64,000 bases of DNA from Parapusillimonas sp013416435 (lineage in GTDB: Bacteria; Pseudomonadota; Gammaproteobacteria; Burkholderiales; Burkholderiaceae_B): contig NZ_CP197474.1 in assembly GCF_052180245.1 (NCBI RefSeq), positions 124,001 through 188,000 on the forward strand, read 5' to 3'. The notes beneath the pieces are model-generated. The model did no database searches, had not been told where the DNA came from, and saw only the letters and a list, made by a program, of their open reading frames with translations. The translations under genes and the position numbers were made by a program. Each line of letters opens with the position of its first letter. Positions within the stretch are counted from its first letter, which is position 1. This document shows positions 26,518-34,678 of this stretch, in pieces.

Positions 26518-27692
26518 GCCGTCTCGTTGAAGAGTTCGCGTCCGATCAGCATGCGGCGGATCTCGCTGGTGCCGGCCCCGATCTCATACAGCTTGGCGTC
26601 GCGCCACAGGCGGCCTGTGGGATATTCATTGATGTAGCCGTTGCCGCCCAGTATCTGTATGCCCTCGCCGGCCATCCAGGTGGCTTTCTCTGCGGCGTAC
26701 AGAATGACGGCGGCGCAATCCTTGCGCACCTGGCGCACGTGCTGGCTGCCGAGCTTGTCCAGATTGCGGCCGACGGCATAGCAGAAGGCGCGGCTGGCCT
26801 GCAGCGTGGTGTACAGGTCGGCCATCTTCCCTTGTATGAGCTGGAACTCGCCGATGGCCTGGCCGAATTGCTTGCGCTCGTGCACATAGGGCACGACGAC
26901 GTCCATGACGGCCTGCATGATGCCCAGCGGGCCGCCCGCCAGGACGGCGCGCTCGTAGTCCAGGCCGCTCATGAGCACCTTGACGCCTTCATTGACGCGG
27001 CCCAGCACGTTCTCTTCGGGCACTTCGCAATCCTGGAACACCAGTTCGCCGGTGTGGCTGCCGCGCATGCCCAGCTTGTCGAGCTTCTGCGCCACGGAAA
27101 AGCCCTTGAAGCCCTTTTCGATGAGGAAGGCGGTGATGCCGCGTTGCTGGGCTTGCGGATCGGTCTTGGCGTACACCACCAGGGTATCGGCATCGGGACC
27201 GTTGGTGATCCACATTTTCGTGCCGTTCAGGACATAGCGGTCGCCCTTTTTTTCGGCGCGCAGCTTCATGCTGACCACGTCGGAGCCGGCGCCGGGCTCG
27301 CTCATGGCAAGCGCGCCGATGTGTTCGCCGGATACCAGGCGGGGAAGGTATTTCTGCTTCTGCGCCTCTGTGCCGTTGCGGTGGATCTGGTTCACGCACA
27401 GATTGGAATGCGCGCCGTAGGAAAGCCCAATCGAGGCGCTGGCGCGGGAGATTTCCTCCATGGCGATCATGTGCGCCCAATAGCCCATGCCGCTGCCGCC
27501 GTATTCCTCGCCCACCGTCATGCCCAGCAGCCCGAGGCTGCCGAACTTCTGCCACAAGTCCATGGGAAACTGGTCGCTGCGGTCGGCCTCGGCGGCCCGG
27601 GGCGCGATTTCCGCCTGCGCGAAATGATGCACCGTGTCGCGCAGCATTTCAAGGTCGGGACCAAGGTCGAAATCCAGGCCGGGTAGGTTCAT
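26514..27692 (-). CDS. ivd: Isovaleryl-CoA dehydrogenase
   Basis: 392 residues from MNLPGLDFDLGPD. Acyl-CoA-dehydrogenase features: ALAMSEPGAGSDVVSMKLRA, YVLNGTKMWITNGPDADT, YVHERKQFGQAIGEFQLIQG and GIQILGGNGYINEYPTGRLW. The last of these and LMSGLDYERAVLAGGPLGIM (with the Glu of the isovaleryl/isobutyryl group) point to isovaleryl-CoA dehydrogenase, the first committed step of leucine degradation. The frame extends 17 codons upstream, but AAGGAGATCACC sits just before the ATG at 27692. It is the first gene of the operon ivd-aceK-thiolase-mccB-mccA, with a LiuR-type operator 75 bp upstream. Confidence 0.94.
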   Translation of the reverse strand: MNLPGLDFDLGPDLEMLRDTVHHFAQAEIAPRAAEADRSDQFPMDLWQKFGSLGLLGMTVGEEYGGSGMGYWAHMIAMEEISRASASIGLSYGAHSNLCVNQIHRNGTEAQKQKYLPRLVSGEHIGALAMSEPGAGSDVVSMKLRAEKKGDRYVLNGTKMWITNGPDADTLVVYAKTDPQAQQRGITAFLIEKGFKGFSVAQKLDKLGMRGSHTGELVFQDCEVPEENVLGRVNEGVKVLMSGLDYERAVLAGGPLGIMQAVMDVVVPYVHERKQFGQAIGEFQLIQGKMADLYTTLQASRAFCYAVGRNLDKLGSQHVRQVRKDCAAVILYAAEKATWMAGEGIQILGGNGYINEYPTGRLWRDAKLYEIGAGTSEIRRMLIGRELFNETA

Positions 27693-27766
27693 GGTGATCT
27701 CCTTCGCTAAGCGGATGGGGGAGGCGGGGACAGAGCTGGCCATTTTGACATGGATACTATATTCCG

Positions 27767-27782
27767 TTTACGTAAACGTAAA
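27767..27782. promoter_or_regulatory. LiuR-type MerR operator upstream of ivd
   Basis: TTTACGTAAACGTAAA, two inverted TTTACGT/ACGTAAA arms separated by AA, in the ivd promoter region. A TATAGT-like -10 lies just downstream on the minus strand. The same arms recur at 35075-35090 beside the MerR gene. MerR-family LiuR proteins are known to control isovaleryl-CoA/leucine genes in proteobacteria. Confidence 0.7.
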
Positions 27783-27806
27783 CTATTGGCATTTTCCCTA
27801 TGATAT

Positions 27807-27819
27807 GGGGTCGGACCCC
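27807..27819. repeat. Half copy of the palindromic repeat
   Basis: GGGGTCGGACCCC, a single self-complementary arm with A changed to G, 15 bp from the next full copy. Confidence 0.8.
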
Positions 27820-27822
27820 TTT

Positions 27823-28341
27823 CTACCCAGTCTGGGGGTCAGACCCCATACGGGGTCTGACCCCGGCACCCACCATCGTTTCATCGGCATCGGGGTCAGA
27901 CCCCGAATGGGGTCTGACCCCACCTCCCAACCGTTTCATGATCCCCTGGGCGCTGCCGACCAGGACGCCGTCGGCGCGCAGCGAGCCGTTCAGGAACAGC
28001 AATGAACCGGCTTCGTGGTCCACATGCCCCTGCGCCACCAGCAATTGGCCCGCCCGGGACGGCGCCAGGAAATTCACATTCAATTGGACCGTGACGCAGG
28101 GCGTCCGGCCGGCGTGGTCCCAGGCGATGGCGCTCAGGGCATGGTCCATGAGGGCCGCCAGGGTGCCGCCATGCACCACGCCAGCCTGGTTCAGATGTTC
28201 CTCGCGCAGCCTGATCGCATAGGCCCAGCCGCCGGCCTCGCGCCGGGACATCAGCGGCCCCAGCATGCCCATGAGTCCGGGCAACGCATGGGTGCGCCAG
28301 GGCGGCAAGGTGTCCACAGGCGGGACGGGCTGGTTCATCAT
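27823..28341 (-). CDS. PaaI-family hotdog thioesterase with a repeat-derived C-terminus
   Basis: 172 residues. The hotdog domain is clear: VVHGGTLAALMDHALSAIA with the catalytic-loop His-Gly-Gly near 54-57, then VTVQLNVNFLAPSRAGQLLV and LLFLNGSLRADGVLVGSAQG. Such enzymes hydrolyse acyl-CoA or aryl-CoA thioesters. The fold should end about at GIMKRL. The remaining 34 or so residues, GGGVRPHSGSDP…VGAGVRPRMGSDP, are translated from two copies of the 30-bp repeat, and the stop comes right after the second. Its start is five bases from the IclR stop codon, so it is the last gene of the CoA cluster. Confidence 0.85.
   Translation of the reverse strand: MMNQPVPPVDTLPPWRTHALPGLMGMLGPLMSRREAGGWAYAIRLREEHLNQAGVVHGGTLAALMDHALSAIAWDHAGRTPCVTVQLNVNFLAPSRAGQLLVAQGHVDHEAGSLLFLNGSLRADGVLVGSAQGIMKRLGGGVRPHSGSDPDADETMVGAGVRPRMGSDPQTG
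27835..27864. repeat. 30-bp palindromic repeat within the thioesterase gene, centre ATAC
   Basis: Perfect arms, centre ATAC. Translated on the minus strand as part of the thioesterase tail (GVRPRMGSDP). Confidence 0.95.
27892..27921. repeat. 30-bp palindromic repeat within the thioesterase gene, centre GAAT
   Basis: Perfect arms, centre GAAT. Translated on the minus strand as GVRPHSGSDP, directly after the hotdog domain. Confidence 0.95.
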
Positions 28342-28345
28342 GTTG

Positions 28346-29146
28346 TCATTCCAACGAGAAGAGCTGCCGGGACAGGCTCGCGGCGTGCGCTTTCAATTCC
28401 TGGATCAGGGTTTGCGTTTCTTCGTCCGACAGCTGATTGACGATGCTGGCGACCACGATGGTGTGTGTAATGTGGTGCTGCGCGTCCAGCACGGGCACCG
28501 CGATCAGGGTGATGCCCGCGATGTAGTTCCCTTGGTCGAAGCTGTAGCCTTGGCTGCGGGATGCCTCGACTTCGCGCCACCAGTCGTCGAAGCTTAACGG
28601 CTGCTGCCAGCGCAGCGCGGCAAACTGCATCTTGATTTCGTCGATGGAGTGCTGACTGAATGCCGCGACCAGCCTGCCCGTGGCGCTGATGAGGCCCGGG
28701 AAGCGGCTGCCGACGTCGACATGCAGGCGGAAGGGCAGCTTGGAGCGGGACAGGGCGGTGACGACCATCTGCCCTAGGCCGACTACCTCGACGCCGATGG
28801 CCGTGACGCTCCAGCGTTGCGCCAGCCCATCCAATATGGGCTGCGCGGATTGCGCAAAGTGATTGGTCTCCAGCGCGCCCCGCGCCAGCGCCAGCATGCC
28901 CGCGCCCAGCCGATAGCGTTTCGATGCGGGATCGAAGCTCAGGAGCTTCTCGGCGGTGAGGGCGCGGAGTATGTGCAGGCAGGTGCTGGGCACCAGATCG
29001 AGTTCATCCGAGATGGACTTGACGTTCATGGGTTCCTTGGTCCTGCCCAGCAGCCGAAGGATGGCGACCGCCCGGGTGACTGCGGGTACTTGGCGTATGC
29101 GAGGCCCGGCCCGGGCAGGGGACGCATTGTCTTGAGTGTCTGTCAT
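28346..29146 (-). CDS. IclR-family transcriptional regulator
   Basis: About 266 residues from MTDTQDNASP (an in-frame start 12 codons upstream is possible). The winged helix-turn-helix is VPAVTRAVAILRLLGRTKEP, then VKSISDELDLVPSTCLHILR and ALTAEKLLSFDPASKRYRLG. The C-terminal effector domain is IclR-like (ISATGRLVAAFS; YIAGITLIAVPVLD). IclR proteins in catabolic clusters usually bind an aromatic or acid inducer. It lies between the Bug receptor and thioesterase genes on the same strand and probably controls the ligase-to-thioesterase cluster. Confidence 0.9.
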   Translation of the reverse strand: MTDTQDNASPARAGPRIRQVPAVTRAVAILRLLGRTKEPMNVKSISDELDLVPSTCLHILRALTAEKLLSFDPASKRYRLGAGMLALARGALETNHFAQSAQPILDGLAQRWSVTAIGVEVVGLGQMVVTALSRSKLPFRLHVDVGSRFPGLISATGRLVAAFSQHSIDEIKMQFAALRWQQPLSFDDWWREVEASRSQGYSFDQGNYIAGITLIAVPVLDAQHHITHTIVVASIVNQLSDEETQTLIQELKAHAASLSRQLFSLE

Positions 29147-29247
29147 GCTGGAAACCGTAGCGGAAAGGCACGCATTGTGCAATGCAAGATTCTATCAAGC
29201 CCGTACATTGCGCTCCTTTCGCCATGCAGTCCGGCATACAGTTGCGA

Positions 29248-30216
29248 TCAGTGGATCTTGATGCCCGCTTTCTTGATGACGGGTTCCCATTTTTCCTGCT
29301 CGGATCTCACGAAGTTGGCCAGGTCCTTGGGCGTTCCGCCGCCAACGTCCAGGCCCATCCCAAGCAGGCGCTCCTGGGTTTCGGGCAGTGCGAAGAACTT
29401 TTGCAGTTCCAGGTTGAGCCTGGTGACAACTTCCGTTGGCGTGCCCTTGGGGGCGAACAAGGCATTCCACGCAATGACCTCGAAGCCGGGCAGCCCCTGA
29501 CTGGCGACGGTGGGCACGCCCGGCAACAGCTTGGTTTCGGACTTGCTGGTTACCGCGACCGCGCGCAGCTTCTTGCCGGCGATCTGCGGGCCCGACGCGG
29601 TGACGGTGTCGATGGAAAGGGGAATTTCACCGCCGATCACATTGGTCATGGCCATGGACGAGCCTTTGTATGGAACGCCGAACAGCGGCGCTCCGCTTTG
29701 TTCCTTCAGCAGCTCGTAGACCAGGCGCGACGTGGTGCTGGGCATGCCGATATCGGCGGTGCGCCCGCCGCTTTTGGCCTTGTTGATGATGTCGGTGGTG
29801 GTCTTGAACTCTGAATCCGCCTTGGTGACCAGGACCATGGGAAAGGTGCCCACGAGAATGACCGGATCGAAGTCCTTCACGGGGTCGAACGGAAGCGAGG
29901 AATACAGGAAGGCATTCAGGTTGTGGGTGGCATTCGTGCCCATGGTCAGGGTGTAGCCGTCGGGCTCGGCGCGCGCGGCGGCCTGCGTGCCGATGTTGCC
30001 GCCGGCGCCGCCTTTGTTCTCGACATAAAAGGTCTGCCCCAGGGCTTTGGTCAGGTGGTCTGCCACATACCGTGAGATGGTGTCTGTTCCCTGTCCGGCC
30101 TGATAGGCCACCAGGATCTTCACGGGCTTGTCGGGGTAGCCCGCGGCGAAGGATGCGGTGGTGCCCAGCATGGCGAGGACTGCCGCGCCGGCGATGGATT
30201 TGAATTTGAGGGTCAT
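29248..30216 (-). CDS. Bug-family (TctC) solute receptor
   Basis: 322 residues with a signal peptide ending near TASFA-AGYPDKP. The Bug motif YPDKPVKILVAYQAGQGTDT has Gln-Gly in place of the more usual Gly-Gly, followed by FYVENKGGAGGNIGTQAAAR and LFGVPYKGSSMAMTNVIGGE. GGAGACAAACG precedes the ATG. It lies 64 bp after the CoA-transferase gene and no membrane subunits are nearby. Clustering with acyl-CoA ligase, hydratase and CoA-transferase genes suggests an organic or aromatic acid ligand (inference). Confidence 0.88.
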   Translation of the reverse strand: MTLKFKSIAGAAVLAMLGTTASFAAGYPDKPVKILVAYQAGQGTDTISRYVADHLTKALGQTFYVENKGGAGGNIGTQAAARAEPDGYTLTMGTNATHNLNAFLYSSLPFDPVKDFDPVILVGTFPMVLVTKADSEFKTTTDIINKAKSGGRTADIGMPSTTSRLVYELLKEQSGAPLFGVPYKGSSMAMTNVIGGEIPLSIDTVTASGPQIAGKKLRAVAVTSKSETKLLPGVPTVASQGLPGFEVIAWNALFAPKGTPTEVVTRLNLELQKFFALPETQERLLGMGLDVGGGTPKDLANFVRSEQEKWEPVIKKAGIKIH

Positions 30217-30279
30217 CGTTTGTCTCCTTGGTTGTTATAAGGCTTTGGTGGGTGCATTCCGACCTGGCGTCGACAGGCC

Positions 30280-31479
30280 CTAGGGGTCTGGGGAACAAGG
30301 CAGGGATGCGGCGCTGCGATGCTTGATGGTGCTGTGCTCATCGAAGGCGGGGGGGCGCCGGCCGGGTGTTCCCGGCGTCTCTGAAAGACGAATGGGTATC
30401 CCCAGCCCTTTGTAGTCGGGCCGGTCGACGATCATGCCGCGGTGCCGGGTATGAGCCTGGGCCAGCGCCTCGGGCACGGTGTTGACGGGGCCGGCCGGGA
30501 TGCCCTGCTTCATGAGCATGTCGCACAGCGGGGCTTTTTCCCAGTCTTCCAGAACGACTTCTATTTCTTCGCGCAAGCGCTGGCGGTTCTTGAGCCGGTC
30601 GGCATTCGAGAGGAAATCGGGATGCCGGGCGAGATCCGGCTTGCCGATGCAATGGCAGAATTTCCGGAACTGCGGATCGTTCAGAATGCCCAGGAACACC
30701 AGGCCGTCCCGTGTCTTGAAGCGGTCGTAGGGTGCGATGTTGGGATGCGCGCTGCCCAGCAGCTGCGGCGGCTTGCCCGACTGCATCCAGTTCACGGCAT
30801 GGGGCACCAGCAGGCTGAGTGCGGTGTCGAACAGCGTGGCGTCGACGCGCTGCGCCTTGCCGTTGCGCTCTCGCGCCAGCAGCGCCATGAGTATGCCCGA
30901 GAACGCCGTATAGGCCGTCAGGTGATCCACGACCGGAATGCCGATGCGGGTGGGTCCGCTGTCCGGCGTGCCGTTGATGCTCATGAGCCCGCACATGGCC
31001 TGCAGGACGGCGTCATAGCCCGGCAGGCCGCCGAGCGGGCCGGTGGCGCCGAATCCGCTGATGCTGCAGTAGACCAGGCGCGGGTAGCGGTTCGCCAGGC
31101 TTTCATGGCCCAGGCCCCATTTCTCCATGGTGGCGGGCAGGAAGTTCTCGACCAGGACATCGGCCTCTTCCAGTAGCGCGAACAGGACTTCCTGGTCTTC
31201 GGCCTGCGAGAGGTCAAGCGAAATCGCACGCTTGCCGCGGTTCAGGGCGGAGAAATAGGCGGCGTTTCCCTGTTCGTCGAAGGGCGGGCCCAGCTTGCGG
31301 GTTTCATCGCCGAAGGGCGGTTCCACCTTGATGACGCTGGCGCCGTGGTCCGCCAGCATCTGGGTGCACAGCGGACCGGCCAGCACACGGGACAGGTCCA
31401 CCACGCGCACGCCCCGCAGCGCCCCGGCGCCTTCGGGCGTGTCGGGCCAGAGCGCGTCGTCGGCTCGAGGGGTGCTCAT
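30280..31479 (-). CDS. CaiB/BaiF-family (class III) CoA-transferase
   Basis: 399 residues from MSTPRADDAL. The family N-terminus is GVRVVDLSRVLAGPLCTQML, then DHGASVIKVEPPFGDETRK. The conserved catalytic Asp is expected in IGIPVVDHLTAYTAFSGILM. It moves CoA between a donor acyl-CoA and an acceptor acid via Asp-anhydride chemistry. An upstream in-frame start lies inside the preceding gene; the ATG at 31479 is one base after that gene's stop. Products unknown; context suggests a catabolic role with the MaoC-like hydratase and ligase upstream. Confidence 0.9.
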   Translation of the reverse strand: MSTPRADDALWPDTPEGAGALRGVRVVDLSRVLAGPLCTQMLADHGASVIKVEPPFGDETRKLGPPFDEQGNAAYFSALNRGKRAISLDLSQAEDQEVLFALLEEADVLVENFLPATMEKWGLGHESLANRYPRLVYCSISGFGATGPLGGLPGYDAVLQAMCGLMSINGTPDSGPTRIGIPVVDHLTAYTAFSGILMALLARERNGKAQRVDATLFDTALSLLVPHAVNWMQSGKPPQLLGSAHPNIAPYDRFKTRDGLVFLGILNDPQFRKFCHCIGKPDLARHPDFLSNADRLKNRQRLREEIEVVLEDWEKAPLCDMLMKQGIPAGPVNTVPEALAQAHTRHRGMIVDRPDYKGLGIPIRLSETPGTPGRRPPAFDEHSTIKHRSAASLPCSPDP

Positions 31480-31480
31480 G

Positions 31481-32617
31481 TCAGCCGCGGGTCGGGAGCT
31501 GGACGACACCCGTCCCGATGACCGAAAGTTCGTTGTCCTGGTTGCGGCCTTCTTGCTCGATCTCGACCAGGTGCCGCCCCTCGCTTTCGTATTTCTTGGT
31601 GACTTTGCCCTTGATGAAAAGCATGTCGCCTTCGGGATTGTGGCGGCGGACCTTGCACAGGGATTTGCGCAGGAAACCGTCGTCGCCCATCCAGTTGGTC
31701 AGGTGGTGGGTCAGCCACGAGTTGCGCTCGGGGCCGTAATCATAGGCGCCGGGCGCACCGACCTCCAACGCGAAGTCTTCTTCCCAGTGCACGCGCTCGG
31801 GCACGTCGGGAATGCCGAAACGGTTCTTGATGCCCACGCCCGGGTGGGCGTCGATGAGTTGCCAGGCCAGCTTGTTGGCGCGTATGTACAGGCCGCCCCA
31901 GCCTTGCGCATAGGCAATGAAGCCGGTGACGGTCATGGGGCCCTTGAACAGCACGGGCAGCTCGTCGCCGACGTTGACGTCTTCCCAATAGCGCGGCGTG
32001 GCGCCCCGCACTTCCTCCTGGGCATACAGCTTGTAGGCTTCGCGCAGCTCTTCTTCGGTGTAGCGGCGCGGCGCGCGCTCGCGGACTTCCTTGTACTTGG
32101 TGCCGACTTCGCGGGCGTGGTCGCGCTCGGTGCGGAAGCACCAGCTGTCGGCTTCGGCGACCTTGTCGCCTTCCTGGTTGTAGAACTGTACGTTGTAGAT
32201 TTGCTGGATGGCGCGGCCGGCGAAACGTGTTTCGTGGGGAATCAAGGCTTTGAGCGTGGCTTCTGATGAAATTTCGTCGTTGCGGCGGACGGCCTTGTGC
32301 CAGGTCCAGTCGGCGCCGGACCACATGGCATGGACGCCGGGCAGGCCCCCGACGTAGCCGGACACGATACGGTTGGTGGCGAACAGGAAGCTGGGCAGGG
32401 CGATGATGCCGCCGTGCCGGGTCTTGGCGGCATAGCCCGGATCGCACCAGAGCGGATTGTCGTCGCCGATGCCGTGCGCGTAGTGGCGAATGTTGTCGCG
32501 GGTGGCCTCATAGCACCAAGGTTCGGCGGTTTCGGTGATCTTCACGCCGATGCGGCGGCTGAGGGCTTCGAGATCGTGGTCTGTGATTTTGGGGAAGGTA
32601 CGGGTTGGCATGTCCAT
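31481..32617 (-). CDS. Double-hotdog MaoC-like / FAS1-like dehydratase
   Basis: 378 residues. The N-terminal half (about 15-180) is a FAS1-like dehydratase domain beginning WCYEATRDNIRHYAHGIGDD with NPLWCDPGYA. The C-terminal half (about 205-370) starts RYWEDVNVGDELPVLFKGPM, the MaoC pattern, with ITVTGF-like VTGFIAYAQGWGG. Such two-domain proteins hydrate enoyl-CoA or handle related thioesters in degradation of unusual acids. CAGGAG lies six bases before the ATG. It sits directly upstream of the CoA-transferase gene (one base apart) and 204 bp downstream of the acyl-CoA ligase, a gap filled by a repeat array. Confidence 0.85.
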   Translation of the reverse strand: MDMPTRTFPKITDHDLEALSRRIGVKITETAEPWCYEATRDNIRHYAHGIGDDNPLWCDPGYAAKTRHGGIIALPSFLFATNRIVSGYVGGLPGVHAMWSGADWTWHKAVRRNDEISSEATLKALIPHETRFAGRAIQQIYNVQFYNQEGDKVAEADSWCFRTERDHAREVGTKYKEVRERAPRRYTEEELREAYKLYAQEEVRGATPRYWEDVNVGDELPVLFKGPMTVTGFIAYAQGWGGLYIRANKLAWQLIDAHPGVGIKNRFGIPDVPERVHWEEDFALEVGAPGAYDYGPERNSWLTHHLTNWMGDDGFLRKSLCKVRRHNPEGDMLFIKGKVTKKYESEGRHLVEIEQEGRNQDNELSVIGTGVVQLPTRG

Positions 32618-32640
32618 GTTTGCTCCTGGTTGTCTGTGGT

Positions 32641-32670
32641 GGGGTCAGACCCCATGCGGGGTCTGACCCC
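32641..32670. repeat. 30-bp palindromic repeat, array copy 1, centre ATGC
   Basis: Perfect arms, centre ATGC. First of three copies with an exact 71-bp period. Confidence 0.95.
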
Positions 32671-32686
32671 AATGTTTTGTCAAGTC

Positions 32687-32699
32687 GGGGCCGGGCCCC
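32687..32699. repeat. Half copy inside array spacer 1
   Basis: GGGGCCGGGCCCC, a diverged self-complementary arm in the first 41-bp spacer of the array. Confidence 0.75.
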
Positions 32700-32711
32700 T
32701 TGTTTTTTGCC

Positions 32712-32741
32712 GGGGTCTGACCCCGTATGGGGTCTGATCCC
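32712..32741. repeat. 30-bp palindromic repeat, array copy 2, centre GTAT
   Basis: Both arms read GGGGTCTGA…; the right arm ends GATCCC. Exactly 71 bp after copy 1. Confidence 0.9.
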
Positions 32742-32756
32742 ATGTTTCGTTGAGTC

Positions 32757-32769
32757 GGGGTCGGACCCC
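32757..32769. repeat. Half copy inside array spacer 2
   Basis: GGGGTCGGACCCC at the same offset in spacer 2 as the half copy in spacer 1. Confidence 0.8.
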
Positions 32770-32782
32770 TGTGTTTTGAGCC

Positions 32783-32812
32783 GGGGTCAGACCCCGTACG
32801 GGGTCTGACCCC
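32783..32812. repeat. 30-bp palindromic repeat, array copy 3, centre GTAC
   Basis: Perfect copy, exactly 71 bp after copy 2 and 8 bp from the stop of the acyl-CoA ligase gene. Confidence 0.95.
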
Positions 32813-32820
32813 ATGCCCCG

Positions 32821-34392
32821 TCAACTGTGCTCCGCTTCCAGCAATTTGCCCCGCGCCTCTTGTTCACGGAGTTTCTTGCGATGGATCTTGCCCGCCGGCG
32901 TCTTGGGAAGTTCGCTGACGAAGGCGATATGGCGGGGGTATTCATGCTGGCTCAGGCGGAAGCGGACAGCGTCCTGGATCTCCTGCTTGAGCTGTTCGTC
33001 CCCGGGGCGCTTGGCGATGACGAAGGCCTTGACGACCTGCCCCCGCAGTTCGTCGGGGACGCCGATGGCTGCCGCTTCGAGGACGTCGGGATGCTTCAGG
33101 ATGGCATCTTCGATTTCCACCGCGCTCATCGTCCAGCCGGCCGAGATGATGACGTCGTCGGCGCGGCCGGCATGATAGAAATAGCCGTCTTCGTCAGTGC
33201 GGCCCAGGTCTTTGGTGGCGATCCAGTTGCCGCGGCGCAGGACCTTCATTTCGCCGACCACGCCCGGGGGGCAGACCTGGCCGTCCGCATCCTGCACCTG
33301 GACGACGCCGCCGGGAATGGGCTTGCCCAATGCCCCGTGCTTCACGGGGAAATCGGCGGCGCCGGGATACGAAACCAGGATGACGCCGATTTCGGTCGTG
33401 CCGTACATGCTGCATACCTGGGTGCCGAACAGTTCTTCGATGAAGGTTTCCGTGGCCCCGTCGATGGGTTCGCCGGTGAAGGAAAGCTTCTGGATGCTGT
33501 AGGAATGGGCGCGGGCGTCGGGACTGTTGCGAATCATCCGGTAATGGGTGGCGGCGGCCGACATGTTCGTGAATCCATGTTCGCTGAGCGCCCGAAGGAG
33601 CCGGCTTGCGTTGAACTTGCCCGAGAACGCGCCTATGGTCAGCCCCAGCGCCAGCGGCGCCAGCGTGCCGTGCCACAGGCCATGGCCCCAGGCGGGGGAC
33701 GAGGGGCAGAAATAGCGGTCGCCGGGGCGCAGCCCGGTTCCATAAAGGGCCGCGACCATCAGTGTGACCAGGGCCTTGTGCGTGTGCTTGATCGCGTCGG
33801 GCATTTCGCGCGTGGTGCCCGATGTGTACTGGAAGATCGCAAGATCGTCGCCGCCGCTGTGGGTCGTGTAGCGGGCGTCGTATTGAGCCAGGCCGGCCAG
33901 GAAGACGTCGTCGACGGCTAGGCAGCGCAGGCCGGGCGTTTTCTCGACCATGCCGATCTTGTCCTGGTTGGTCAGAAGCAGCTTGGGGCTGCAATCCTGG
34001 ACGCGCAGGCGTATGCCGTCGGGACCGAACAGCGTGAAGAGCGGGACAGCGATCGCGCCGGTTTTCATGACGCCGAACAGCGCGGAATAAAAGGCCCGGG
34101 AAGGCTCCAGCATGATGGCCACGCGATCACCCGGCTGGATGCCCTGCGCCACGAGGTAATGGGCGAAGCGCGAGGACTCGTCGGCAATCCGGCGGTAGGT
34201 CAGGACTTCGTCGCGGCCGTCGGCATGCGCAACGATGATGGCTACGCGTTCGGGATCGTCGGCATGGCGGTCGATGCATTCATGAGCGATGTTCAGTTGC
34301 GCGCGAGATCCGTCGAAAAGATTCCAGAGCTTGTCCGAGCTCCAGTGCTGCTGAGCATCGGCATAAGAGGTGTAGTCGGTGAGTTTGTGCAT
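32821..34392 (-). CDS. AMP-forming acyl-CoA synthetase/ligase (ANL superfamily)
   Basis: About 523 residues from MHKLTDYTSY; a TTG further upstream (34440) would add 16 residues. ANL motifs are present: A3 IFQYTSGTTREMPDAIKHTH near 215, A5 VCSMYGTTEIG near 335, A7/A8 GYFYHAGRADDVIISAGWTM near 415, and A10 PKTPAGKIHRKKLRE with the catalytic Lys near 504. It activates a carboxylic acid via acyl-AMP. Overall layout resembles medium-chain or aryl-CoA ligases, but the substrate cannot be assigned. It is the first gene of the downstream CoA cluster. Confidence 0.9.
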   Translation of the reverse strand: MHKLTDYTSYADAQQHWSSDKLWNLFDGSRAQLNIAHECIDRHADDPERVAIIVAHADGRDEVLTYRRIADESSRFAHYLVAQGIQPGDRVAIMLEPSRAFYSALFGVMKTGAIAVPLFTLFGPDGIRLRVQDCSPKLLLTNQDKIGMVEKTPGLRCLAVDDVFLAGLAQYDARYTTHSGGDDLAIFQYTSGTTREMPDAIKHTHKALVTLMVAALYGTGLRPGDRYFCPSSPAWGHGLWHGTLAPLALGLTIGAFSGKFNASRLLRALSEHGFTNMSAAATHYRMIRNSPDARAHSYSIQKLSFTGEPIDGATETFIEELFGTQVCSMYGTTEIGVILVSYPGAADFPVKHGALGKPIPGGVVQVQDADGQVCPPGVVGEMKVLRRGNWIATKDLGRTDEDGYFYHAGRADDVIISAGWTMSAVEIEDAILKHPDVLEAAAIGVPDELRGQVVKAFVIAKRPGDEQLKQEIQDAVRFRLSQHEYPRHIAFVSELPKTPAGKIHRKKLREQEARGKLLEAEHS

Positions 34393-34487
34393 GTCATGGC
34401 GCTCATTGTTCTGCGTTGAGTCCACTTTATTCTTGCGCAATCAAATTGTCAAATAGATTATTGAATTGTATTAGTACAATTTATTGA

Positions 34488-34517
34488 GGGGTCAGACCCC
34501 GTACGGGGTCTGACCCC
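34488..34517. repeat. 30-bp palindromic repeat, centre GTAC
   Basis: Perfect copy in the gap between the merR 3' end and the acyl-CoA ligase start. It is the copy nearest the ligase promoter. Confidence 0.95.
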
Positions 34518-34533
34518 GGCCACAATTTAAGAG

Positions 34534-34563
34534 GGGGTCAGACCCCGAATGGGGTCTGACCCC
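34534..34563. repeat. 30-bp palindromic repeat, centre GAAT
   Basis: Perfect arms, centre GAAT, 46-bp period from the previous copy. Confidence 0.95.
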
Positions 34564-34643
34564 ACGACCAATCCAAAAAAATTCGCCCCGCCGTTCTCGT
34601 TCGGAACTGGCGGGGCGTGGGAAGAAGCGGGGGGGCCGCGGCT

Positions 34644-34672
34644 GGGGTCAGACCGCATGCGGGGTCTGACCC
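34644..34672. repeat. Degenerate palindromic repeat near the merR stop
   Basis: Left arm GGGGTCAGACC, middle GCATGC, right arm GGGGTCTGACC, 29 bp. It ends 6 bp before the merR stop codon. Confidence 0.85.
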
Positions 34673-34678
34673 AAAAAA

